Source of the DNA: Vibrio sp. Isolate32
GTDB taxonomy: Bacteria > Pseudomonadota > Gammaproteobacteria > Enterobacterales > Vibrionaceae
Assembly: GCF_022397955.1 (NCBI RefSeq)
Contig: NZ_JAKEUQ010000003.1
Location: 254,679-318,678 of the forward strand
Reading direction: 5' to 3'
DNA: 64,000 bases
The notes under the pieces were generated by a model. The model was given only the letters and a program-made list of their open reading frames with translations, did no database searches and was not told the origin of the DNA. Shown piece after piece: positions 1 through 7,143 of this stretch. The translations under genes and the position numbers were made by a program. Numbering within the stretch: position 1 is the stretch's first letter; every line of letters starts with the position of its first letter.

Positions 1-72
1 ACCGATAATAAGGAGAATGGCATTGACGAAATCAAAGGAGATGTAACGACGAAAGAAACGGAAAACAGCTAA
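1..72 (+). CDS. 3' end of an unidentified gene entering from the left
   Basis: Frame 1 is open from the first base to a TAA at 70-72 and gives 23 residues, rich in Lys, Glu and Thr, with a charged hydrophilic tail. Too little is visible to name a family. The stop codon lies inside the sequence AGCTAAC, which resembles an integron core site, and the gene converges on the acetyltransferase that follows. It could be chance reading, because only 24 codons are visible. Confidence 0.35.
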   Translation, partial: TDNKENGIDEIKGDVTTKETENS

Positions 73-250
73 CGGGTTGATAAGATTGCTATCGCAACCT
101 TATCTTGACCTCGCTCGCCTTGAGAAAAGCCTCAAAGCGATGTGCCCTTCAAGTTCAATCGTACAATTTACTTAATAAAGTGGCTTCGGGCTTGTTCAAC
201 ACTCGGGATTTAGTGTTGGCTGCGCAACACCTTAATCCTTATTTGTTATA
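67..250. other. Possible attC-like intergenic region between convergent genes
   Basis: Read on the minus strand, the acetyltransferase stop codon lies in ATATAAC (RC of 244-250). That is the position and sequence type found where Vibrio cassettes run into attC. The far end carries GTTAGCT (RC of 67-73). AATAAGGATT near one end can partly pair with GATAAGATT near the other. Internal hairpins are GATAAG-TTGC/GCAA-CTTATC at about 77-103 and GTGTTG/CAACAC at about 212-229. At 184 bp it is long for an attC and pairing is imperfect, so this may only be an inverted-repeat-rich spacer or terminator. Confidence 0.3.
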
Positions 251-776
251 TGCCTGTTTTTGAATAAACTGCCGTGCCACTCAATTCACCAGACGGCAAT
301 CTTCGGTCGTTACGTAAAACACCTTCAAAAGCATACCCGCCTCGCTCTGCTACCATTCGACTTTTCAAATTCTGTTCTGCAGCTTTGATTTCAACTCGGT
401 TAGCGTTTAGCTCATTAAACGCGTATGACTCTATTGCTTTCACTGCTTCAGAAATGAAGCCATTTCCAACACTTGAACTACGCATCCAATAACCAATTTC
501 ATAAAACGGTACTGATTTATCGCGAATAATTAACCCTATTGCACCGAGAAAGCGCCCTGTACTTTTTTCTATGATTGAATAACGTAACTCACCTTCAAAA
601 TTCTCAAAGTTATTGATGGCTTGTTGCGTGTTTTCAATTGATTCAGCTTCTGTTAGCGCATATGGAACCCAAGGAAGGTAGACACCAAGTTCATCTTGGC
701 TTTCCAGTATAGCTTCAAGCATCAGAGGTTGAGACTCCATTGAAGGAGGTAGTAGTTTAAGTCTATCTGTTTCCAT
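246..776 (-). CDS. RimJ/RimL-type GNAT N-acetyltransferase
   Basis: A 176-residue GNAT-fold acetyltransferase expected to move an acetyl group from acetyl-CoA to an amine. The family includes the ribosomal-protein acetyltransferases RimJ and RimL, but the substrate here is unknown. The start at 776 is chosen because the protein then begins METDRLKL, the usual RimL-like opening; a longer frame to 869 is also open. The acetyl-CoA loop is seen as SVGNGFISEAV, and the C-terminal region has the usual NANRVEIKA strand. No strong ribosome binding site is visible. The stop codon is embedded in ATATAAC, as in integron cassettes, and a palindromic repeat lies 34 bp upstream of the start. Confidence 0.85.
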   Translation of the reverse strand: METDRLKLLPPSMESQPLMLEAILESQDELGVYLPWVPYALTEAESIENTQQAINNFENFEGELRYSIIEKSTGRFLGAIGLIIRDKSVPFYEIGYWMRSSSVGNGFISEAVKAIESYAFNELNANRVEIKAAEQNLKSRMVAERGGYAFEGVLRNDRRLPSGELSGTAVYSKTGI

Positions 777-809
777 ATTTACCAATATCCAATTAAGGCT
801 TATAACAGT

Positions 810-858
810 TATTAGACAGAAAAATTCTGCATTTAAATACAGAATGATTCTATCTAGT
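810..858 (-). repeat. 49-bp palindromic 5' element, copy 1
   Basis: An imperfect palindrome (AGAAAAATTCTG...CAGAATGATTCT) just upstream of the acetyltransferase start at 776. It matches 33623-33671 at 41 of 49 bases by my alignment. The second copy also sits just upstream of a GNAT gene on the same strand. It could be a shared promoter or 5' leader hairpin. Confidence 0.6.
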
Positions 859-1025
859 TTCATATTCATGGCACTCTAGCACGATTAATTTCATGATTTC
901 AGTGACTTAAAACATAGATAGGCGCATCGAATAACAAAATATAGAATATTTCCATATAGTATGAATCTAGCGAAAACCCTCTGGCACTGAATGTACTCAC
1001 AGCTCTCCTGACCATGTTGAAAGCA

Positions 1026-1066
1026 CAAAAAAACCTGCCATCTATGCGGACATAAATAGCAGGCTT
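1026..1066 (-). terminator. Rho-independent terminator of the art operon
   Basis: On the minus strand a stem pairs 1051-1063 with 1034-1046 (CCTGCTATTTATG with CATAGATGGCAGG, two non-Watson-Crick positions). It is followed by seven T residues (the A run at 1027-1033). It lies 30 bp past the artM stop. Confidence 0.8.
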
Positions 1067-1097
1067 TATACGTTGATTTAACTTTTAAGTGGCTAAC

Positions 1098-1766
1098 TTA
1101 CGCCGCTTCGAATGCAAGGGCTTTCTTTTCTACTTGGCGGAAGATTAGCGTTAAAATGCCGTTGACTGCTAGGTAGAATGCGCCAGCAATACCGAACACA
1201 GTTAGTGTGTCGTAGGTTTGGCCGTTAATACGCTGAGCGTAGCCCATCAAATCCATGATGGTGATGGTGCTTGCTAGTGAAGTGCCTTTGAATACTAGAA
1301 TCACTTCGTTTGAGTAAGCTGGAACGGCGCGGCGTAACGCGTATGGCAGTAACACTTTAAGTGTTGCGATTTTATCCATACCTAGTGCACGACATGCTTC
1401 CCACTGCCCTGCTGGAATCGCGTTGAATGCACCTCTGAACAGTAGCGTGCTGTATGCTGCGGTGTTCAATGCTAGTGCTAACATTGCGCAGAACCAAGGT
1501 TGGCTAAGCCATGCCCATAGGAAGCTTTCACGAATCCAATCGAATTGACCCGGGCCGTAATACACCAAAAAGATCTGAACCAACAATGGTGTGCCGGTAA
1601 ACAGCGTAATGATGCCACGAGTTAACCAGTGAATCGCCGGTATTCTTAGGATTAGCGTTACCGTCATCAGCAATGACAAGATACAACCAACAAGCAATGA
1701 CGCACCTGTGAGTTGAAGACTGGTCACTAAGCCTTCAAGCATTTGAGAGAGGTATTGTTGATTCAT
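1098..1766 (-). CDS. artM: Arginine ABC transporter permease ArtM
   Basis: A 222-residue inner-membrane permease of the polar amino acid uptake family, with several hydrophobic segments. The cytoplasmic EAA loop that docks the ATPase is visible as [19 protein letters not shown] at about residues 141-159. With ArtQ it should form the membrane channel of a basic amino acid importer. It is the last gene of artP-artI-artQ-artM, the same order as in E. coli. Its start overlaps the artQ stop by 4 bp (ATGA), implying translational coupling, and a clear terminator follows. Substrate assignment rests on operon order and homology; lysine, ornithine or histidine transport cannot be excluded. Confidence 0.92.
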   Translation of the reverse strand: MNQQYLSQMLEGLVTSLQLTGASLLVGCILSLLMTVTLILRIPAIHWLTRGIITLFTGTPLLVQIFLVYYGPGQFDWIRESFLWAWLSQPWFCAMLALALNTAAYSTLLFRGAFNAIPAGQWEACRALGMDKIATLKVLLPYALRRAVPAYSNEVILVFKGTSLASTITIMDLMGYAQRINGQTYDTLTVFGIAGAFYLAVNGILTLIFRQVEKKALAFEAA

Positions 1767-2449
1767 GCCATTGCCCCTTTGTTACCCAAACCTTGAATAG
1801 AAAACTTACCATCAATCACTTTTACCAATCTTTGTGTAATTAAAGTGATGACCAAATAGATTGCTGCTGCTGTCGCGTACCAAGTAAATGCTTCGTGCGT
1901 TGCCGCTGATGTTAGTTGTGCTTGTTTCAGCAAATCTGTTACGCCAATTAATGAAACCAGTGCTGTGTCTTTCAATAACACTAACCATTGGTTGGTTAAA
2001 CCTGGTAGCGCGTGTCTTACTGCTTGTGGCAATACGACTCTGAAGAATGCGTGCGATTGTGGAATACCCAACGCACTCGCCGCTTCTCTCTGCCCTTTAC
2101 CTACCGCTTTCAATGCACCACGAATAGTTTGTGAAGCGTATGAAGCGAAAATAAGTGACAACGCAACAACACCAGATAAGAACGGGCTAACTTCAACAAA
2201 GTCACCAGTGATCATGAAGAGCACTTGTGTTGAGCCAAAGTAGATAAACAAAACCACCAAGATTTCTGGTAAACCACGTACGATTGTCACGAACGCGGTT
2301 GTCGGCCATTTGATTGCAATACGACGAGACATTTCTCCGCCTGCAAACAAAACTGCTAGAACCAATCCAACCAATAGGCTTACGAACGCAAGCTGAACTG
2401 TCATCCAGCTTGCTTCGACGAGCCCTAAAGAGTAACCCGTTAATTCCAT
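1763..2449 (-). CDS. artQ: Arginine ABC transporter permease ArtQ
   Basis: A 228-residue permease of the HisM/ArtQ family, partner of ArtM. Hydrophobic spans cover most of the protein, and the EAA loop is seen as [20 protein letters not shown] at about residues 142-161. It starts only 3 bp after the stop of the binding-protein gene and overlaps artM by 4 bp, so the three genes are one translationally linked unit. Length and gene position match E. coli ArtQ. Export or import direction is inferred from the family (import). Confidence 0.92.
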   Translation of the reverse strand: MELTGYSLGLVEASWMTVQLAFVSLLVGLVLAVLFAGGEMSRRIAIKWPTTAFVTIVRGLPEILVVLFIYFGSTQVLFMITGDFVEVSPFLSGVVALSLIFASYASQTIRGALKAVGKGQREAASALGIPQSHAFFRVVLPQAVRHALPGLTNQWLVLLKDTALVSLIGVTDLLKQAQLTSAATHEAFTWYATAAAIYLVITLITQRLVKVIDGKFSIQGLGNKGAMA

Positions 2450-2452
2450 AAA

Positions 2453-3184
2453 TTACTTACCGAAGTACTTGTTGAAGATCTTGTCGTATTCGCCGTTCGC
2501 TTTCACTGCTGCAAGTGCAACGTTAAGCTGGTCTACAAGTTCTTGGTTGCTCTTGTTTACTGCGATACCAAAGCCGTTACCGAAGTACTCTTGGTTTGTT
2601 ACTTGGTCGCCAACGTACGTTAGGTTGTCTTGCTTTTTGAACCATTCAGCGACTACCGCTGTGTCACCAAATACTGAATCGATACGACCGTTTTTCATGT
2701 CGATGAACGCATCTTGGTAGCTTGAGTAAGGTACGGCTGTAACACCTGCCATTTGCTCAAGTAGGAAGCTTTGGTGAGTTGAACCGTTTTGAACACCAAC
2801 ACGCTTACCTTCTAGTGCTGCTTGGTCTGCTACTTTGCCTTCAATAGAGATGAAAGCTGCTGAGTTGTCGTAGTAAGCGTTAGAGAAGTTCACTTGTTTA
2901 AGACGCGCTTCAGTGATGTCCATTGCCGAAATAGCGGCATCGTAACGTTTGAATTTAAGTGCAGGGATCAAGCTATCGAATGCTTGGTTGTGGAAAGTAC
3001 ATGTCGCTTTCATCTCTTCACAAAGTGCGTTTGCTAGGTCTACATCAAAACCTTGAATTTGATTGTTCTCGTCCATGTATTCGAATGGTGCGTAAGTTGC
3101 TTCCATTGCGAATTTGATTTCATCTTGTGCTGCTGCGTTAAAAGAAGCAAGGCCGATAAGTGAAGCTAGTAGAATCTTTTTCAT
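2453..3184 (-). CDS. artI: Periplasmic arginine-binding protein of the Art transporter
   Basis: A 243-residue substrate-binding protein. Residues 1-19 form a signal peptide (MKK, hydrophobic core, AAAQ cleavage region). The mature part starts with the family pattern IKFAMEATYAPFEYMDEN and continues with GFDVDLANAL, typical of basic amino acid binders such as ArtI, ArtJ and HisJ. It should deliver substrate to ArtQM. It lies between the ATPase gene (120 bp upstream) and artQ (3 bp downstream). Whether it is the ArtI or ArtJ equivalent cannot be decided by reading; binding of other basic amino acids is possible. Confidence 0.9.
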   Translation of the reverse strand: MKKILLASLIGLASFNAAAQDEIKFAMEATYAPFEYMDENNQIQGFDVDLANALCEEMKATCTFHNQAFDSLIPALKFKRYDAAISAMDITEARLKQVNFSNAYYDNSAAFISIEGKVADQAALEGKRVGVQNGSTHQSFLLEQMAGVTAVPYSSYQDAFIDMKNGRIDSVFGDTAVVAEWFKKQDNLTYVGDQVTNQEYFGNGFGIAVNKSNQELVDQLNVALAAVKANGEYDKIFNKYFGK

Positions 3185-3304
3185 TTTGTTACTCCGAATA
3201 CTGTGTAATAGCGGCCTGTGGCCATTCTTATAATTTGATTGTTTTAATTGATGTTGTGTTTAGCTAAATCTAGTGAGTCAACTTTCTTTTAATAACTGAC
3301 TTAC

Positions 3305-4033
3305 TTAATGAGTCAAATACTCAGCAAACTCTGGAGTCTGCGGGTTAATAAATGCGTCGTTGGTGCCGTGTTCCACGATGTAACCCTTCTCAAGGTAAAG
3401 AACGTGGCTCGCAATCTTCTTGGCGAAGTCAACTTCGTGAGTCACTACCACCTGAGTAATTCCGGTGCCACTTAGCTCTTTAATGATGCTAACAACTTGG
3501 TTGGTGATCTCTGGGTCAAGCGCCGCTGTAGGTTCATCGAACAACAATACATCTGGCTTCATCATAAGAGCACGAGCAATGGCGACTCGTTGTTGCTGAC
3601 CACCTGATAGTTGTAACGGCCAAGCGTCTGCTTTGTCTGCAAGCTGTAAGGTTTTCAATACCGTTTGCGCCTGTTTAATCGCTTCTTGCTTATCTAGGCC
3701 TGCAACCTTAGCTGGTGCTTCAATCAAGTTTTCCATTACCGTCATGTGTGGCCACAAGTTGTATTGTTGGAACACCATGCCGACTTTACGACGTAGCTTA
3801 AGCCCCTGCTTCTCTTGGATCTGGCTTGAGAAATCAAATTGCTCGTTAGCAATGTTCAGTTCGCCATCGTCTGCGATTTCTAGTAGGTTCAAAACACGCA
3901 GTAGGGAACTCTTACCAGCACCGCTTGGGCCAAGCAGTACCAAGGTTTCGCCACTCTCACAGTTAAAACTGATGTCGTGAAGAACTTGGATATCGCCGTA
4001 TGATTTATTGATGCTCTTTACTTGAATACTCAT
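3305..4033 (-). CDS. artP: Arginine ABC transporter ATPase ArtP
   Basis: A 242-residue ATPase that energises the ArtQM permease. Visible motifs are Walker A GPSGAGKS, the Q-loop [10 protein letters not shown], signature LSGGQQQR, Walker B LLFDEP and the H-loop VTHE. The start at 4033 ([13 protein letters not shown]) is preferred over one five codons upstream because it gives the same length and opening as E. coli ArtP. It is first in the artPIQM operon. A tandem ArgR-like operator lies 46 bp upstream, suggesting repression by arginine. Confidence 0.95.
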   Translation of the reverse strand: MSIQVKSINKSYGDIQVLHDISFNCESGETLVLLGPSGAGKSSLLRVLNLLEIADDGELNIANEQFDFSSQIQEKQGLKLRRKVGMVFQQYNLWPHMTVMENLIEAPAKVAGLDKQEAIKQAQTVLKTLQLADKADAWPLQLSGGQQQRVAIARALMMKPDVLLFDEPTAALDPEITNQVVSIIKELSGTGITQVVVTHEVDFAKKIASHVLYLEKGYIVEHGTNDAFINPQTPEFAEYLTH

Positions 4034-4078
4034 GCCAAAATACTGCATTAATTGTCATTTGTTGGTTATTCTATTTAA

Positions 4079-4117
4079 AATGAACTTTTATGCAAGAAAA
4101 ATGTATAAAAATTTAAC
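4079..4117 (-). promoter_or_regulatory. Tandem ARG boxes (ArgR operator) upstream of artP
   Basis: Two 14-bp cores, TGAACTTTTATGCA at 4081-4094 and TGTATAAAAATTTA at 4102-4115, resemble the ArgR consensus TGAAT-N4-ATTCA; the second fits at about 12 of 14 positions. Treated as 18-bp boxes (4079-4096 and 4100-4117) they are 3 bp apart, the canonical spacing for hexameric ArgR. They overlap the AT-rich region where the artP promoter should be. This fits arginine-dependent repression. Confidence 0.7.
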
Positions 4118-4550
4118 TTGTTGAATTTTTGTAACAAGTATTGCACAAAAAACAGCCTTATTAACTGCTCCTACCTCTTTTTCATCCAAGCTATTGAAAA
4201 CTCGAATATGACACCAAAAAGCAAACGTTTTTATAGATCCAAACTCACTTAATCAGCGAAGGTAGTAGACTCTTAATTGAACCTATACACCTGAATAAAA
4301 ATTAGGGATAACCACCCTATTATTACTCTGACAGCAGCGAATAAGTGTGCTTAATTTTCCTTTTGTTTAGCTTTCCACGTACGTATTGAATGCACACGAG
4401 TTATTGAAAATTGAGTTTCCTAGGAAGCGTGACGCTCCAATAAATGCTTTAATGGCATCTATTCTCAATAACTAGCACTTGCCAGCGAACAAGACGTATT
4501 ACAAGTAACCAGTCATCTATTCTTAAAGCGACAAACACTAAGGCAATCAT
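4118..4550. other. Intergenic region between divergent artP and the exporter gene
   Basis: AT-rich spacer between divergently read genes. It should hold both promoters. I see no open frame with a ribosome binding site, and no clear hairpin terminator. AAGGCA precedes the exporter ATG at 4551. Confidence 0.6.
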
Positions 4551-6389
4551 ATGCAAAACGATGTCTCGTCTACGCTTGAGGCGACTCAGCGACAGACTCA
4601 ACAGAATCCAGAATCAAAACCAGAGAAGAAAAGCCTCAGCATTTTGCTTGAGCTGGTTAAATTTATTCAGCCATATAAAGGTCGTGTGATAGCAGCGTTG
4701 ATCGCTTTGATCTTCACGGCAAGCTTAACCCTTTCAGTGGGACACGGTATTCGCCTTCTTATTGACCAGGGTTTTAGCCAACAATCGTTATCAGACTTAG
4801 GTAGCGCAATCCAATTCATCATGGTTGTGGTGGTATTGATTTCTATTGGTACCTTCTTCCGCTTCTATTTGGTGTCTTCCGTTGGCGAACGTGTAAGTGC
4901 AGATATCCGCCTATCCGTCTTCAATCATGTGGTAACACTCCATCCGAGCTACTTTGAAACCAATGGCAGTGGCGACATCATGTCGCGCATCACAACAGAC
5001 ACCACCCTACTTCAGAGTATCATCGGCTCTTCGTTCTCGATGGCGATGCGCAGCGCGCTGATGTGCCTTGGTGCAATCATCATGCTGTTTGCCACCAACA
5101 TTAAACTCACGCTTATCGTGCTGGCATCGGTGCCGTTTATCTTGATTCCAATTTTGGTTTACGGGCGTCGCGTAAGAGCGCTATCACGTAAAAGCCAAGA
5201 TTCGATGTCAGACGTTGGCTCTTATGCGGGCGAAGCGATTGAGCACATCAAAACCGTGCAGAGCTACAGCCGAGAAGCTCAAGAGAAAGCATCGTTCGCG
5301 CTTGAAGTAGAAAAGGCTTATGAAATTGGCCGTCAACGCGTAAAACAGCGCGCTATTCTGATCTCTGGCGTGATTGTTATCGTATTCAGTGCGATTGCAG
5401 GCATGCTTTGGGTGGGTGGTACTGATGTCATCAATGGCACCATGTCCGCCGGCGATCTGGCTGCATTTGTCTTCTACGCGATTATGGTTGCTTCATCTTT
5501 AGGTACAATTTCTGAAGTGATGGGTGAACTGCAACGCGCAGCAGGTGCTACGGAGCGTTTAATTGAGATTCTACAAGTGGAAAGCCACATCGTTGCCCCT
5601 GTCGAGAATCCAAAATCGCTTGATAACCTAACGCCTGAAGTCGCTTTTGATGATGTGACCTTCTGTTACCCGTCTAGACCGGATCAACCAGCAACAAGCA
5701 ACCTGTCGTTAACCGCGCACGAAGGTAAAGTATTAGCGTTAGTTGGCCCATCTGGTGCAGGTAAAACTACCCTGTTCGAACTGCTGCAACGTTTCTACGA
5801 CCCGCAAGTGGGCAAAGTAACGCTAGGCGGTGTTGAACTGAATCAGTTTGACCCGAACGAACTAAGAAAGCAGATGGCGCTTGTTCCTCAACAACCCGCT
5901 CTGTTCAGTAACGATGTGTTCCATAACATTCGCTACGGCAACCCAGAAGCGACCGATGAGCAAGTGATTGAAGCGGCGAAAAAAGCACACGCACACGAGT
6001 TCATCCAGAACCTACCTGATGGTTATCATAGTTTCCTTGGGGAACGAGGCGTAAGGCTGTCTGGTGGCCAACGTCAGCGTATTGCCATCGCGCGTGCCAT
6101 CTTGAAAGATCCAAACATTTTACTATTGGATGAAGCAACAAGCGCTCTAGACAGCGAAAGTGAGCATCATGTTCAGCAAGCATTGGAAGAATTAATGCGT
6201 GGCAGAACGACGATCATCATCGCCCACCGTTTATCGACAATCAAACACGCAGACCAAATTGCAGTACTCGATCAAGGACAGCTTGTAGACATCGGCAACC
6301 ACCAGTCGCTCATCAATAGCTGCGAACTATACCAACGCTTGGTTGAACTCCAATTCAAACACCTGAGTGACGAACCAGCTAGTAGCTAA
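4551..6389 (+). CDS. MsbA-like ABC exporter (fused membrane and ATPase domains)
   Basis: A 612-residue half-transporter of the type found in MsbA, LmrA and related exporters; it probably works as a homodimer in the inner membrane. Residues from about 40 to 330 form the six-helix transmembrane domain (IQPYKGRVIAALIALIFTA and following). The C-terminal ATPase has Walker A GPSGAGKTT, signature LSGGQRQR, Walker B ILLLDEATSALD and the H-loop AHRLST. The 36-residue N-terminal tail is polar and Gln-rich. The substrate (lipid, drug or peptide) is not evident. It stands alone with its own promoter region, so the context gives no further clue. Confidence 0.93.
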   Translation: MQNDVSSTLEATQRQTQQNPESKPEKKSLSILLELVKFIQPYKGRVIAALIALIFTASLTLSVGHGIRLLIDQGFSQQSLSDLGSAIQFIMVVVVLISIGTFFRFYLVSSVGERVSADIRLSVFNHVVTLHPSYFETNGSGDIMSRITTDTTLLQSIIGSSFSMAMRSALMCLGAIIMLFATNIKLTLIVLASVPFILIPILVYGRRVRALSRKSQDSMSDVGSYAGEAIEHIKTVQSYSREAQEKASFALEVEKAYEIGRQRVKQRAILISGVIVIVFSAIAGMLWVGGTDVINGTMSAGDLAAFVFYAIMVASSLGTISEVMGELQRAAGATERLIEILQVESHIVAPVENPKSLDNLTPEVAFDDVTFCYPSRPDQPATSNLSLTAHEGKVLALVGPSGAGKTTLFELLQRFYDPQVGKVTLGGVELNQFDPNELRKQMALVPQQPALFSNDVFHNIRYGNPEATDEQVIEAAKKAHAHEFIQNLPDGYHSFLGERGVRLSGGQRQRIAIARAILKDPNILLLDEATSALDSESEHHVQQALEELMRGRTTIIIAHRLSTIKHADQIAVLDQGQLVDIGNHQSLINSCELYQRLVELQFKHLSDEPASS

Positions 6390-6406
6390 CAGCCAAGTCT
6401 CTGACA

Positions 6407-6444
6407 ACGTGTGATTTCTAGCTTCAAAAACTTAAATCACACGT
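6407..6444 (+). terminator. Hairpin after the exporter gene
   Basis: A perfect 11-bp stem (ACGTGTGATTT / AAATCACACGT) with a 16-nt loop lies 18 bp past the stop codon. Only a short T run (TTTT at 6453-6456) follows, so termination is probable but not certain. Confidence 0.5.
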
Positions 6445-6515
6445 GTTGCAGTTTTGTTAAATTAGCGGTAGGGTTTTTATTCCAATGAAGGATAAATAAC
6501 AATAAGAGAGTTCGC

Positions 6516-6980
6516 ATGGAAGCATTATTATCTGACTACCCGTTAGTAACAGAAATCCCAGTGGCTTGGGGAGAAATGGACGCACTCAATCACGTCAACA
6601 ACGCTGTATATTTTCGCTACTTCGAAACCGCTCGCTTAGATTTCTTTAAGCACGTAGAGTTGATGGAAGAGATGGCAATCACCAAGGTTGGCCCTGTTCT
6701 CGGCGACACTTATTGTAAATATTTTCGACCTGTCACCTACCCTGATACTCTGATGGTGGGTTCACGAGTCACCGATATCCAAGACGACCGCTTTACCATG
6801 GAATATGCGATCGTCAGTAAAGCGCAGCAAAAGCTGACTACTGTTGGTACCGCGACTATCGTGATGTTCGACTTTGCATCGAACCAAAAAGCGCTGCTGT
6901 CACTGCGTTTGACCAATGAAATTGAACGCATGAACACGCTTAAAAGCCCATGCTTCAAACAAGAAGCAGCACAGGAATAA
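6516..6980 (+). CDS. Acyl-CoA thioesterase of the 4HBT/YbgC-FadM hotdog family
   Basis: A 154-residue hotdog-fold thioesterase expected to hydrolyse an acyl-CoA. The family signature is seen early: WGEMDALNHVNNAVYFRYFETAR, with the catalytic Asp in EMDALNHVNN at about residue 22. The rest follows the usual alternation of strands up to VMFDF. It has its own leader with AGAG ahead of the ATG and ends before a bidirectional terminator. Chain-length preference cannot be read from the sequence. Confidence 0.88.
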   Translation: MEALLSDYPLVTEIPVAWGEMDALNHVNNAVYFRYFETARLDFFKHVELMEEMAITKVGPVLGDTYCKYFRPVTYPDTLMVGSRVTDIQDDRFTMEYAIVSKAQQKLTTVGTATIVMFDFASNQKALLSLRLTNEIERMNTLKSPCFKQEAAQE

Positions 6981-7021
6981 ATGGTTCGTTAATTCAATAC
7001 AAACTAGAAACCTCAGACGTC

Positions 7022-7051
7022 AAAAAAGCCACTCGATTGAGTGGCTTTTTG
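7022..7051. terminator. Bidirectional rho-independent terminator
   Basis: AAAAAGCCACTC-GATT-GAGTGGCTTTTT gives a perfect 12-bp stem with A and T runs on both sides. It serves the thioesterase gene on the plus strand and probably the U32 gene on the minus strand, about 90 bp beyond its stop. Confidence 0.9.
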
Positions 7052-7143
7052 TTTAGTCTTTTGACCTTATAAGCTTGGGCTATAGATATTGAGGGCTATA
7101 AACCTTCCCCCCTATAAGCCGTAAACCATCAAGCTCCTAGACC

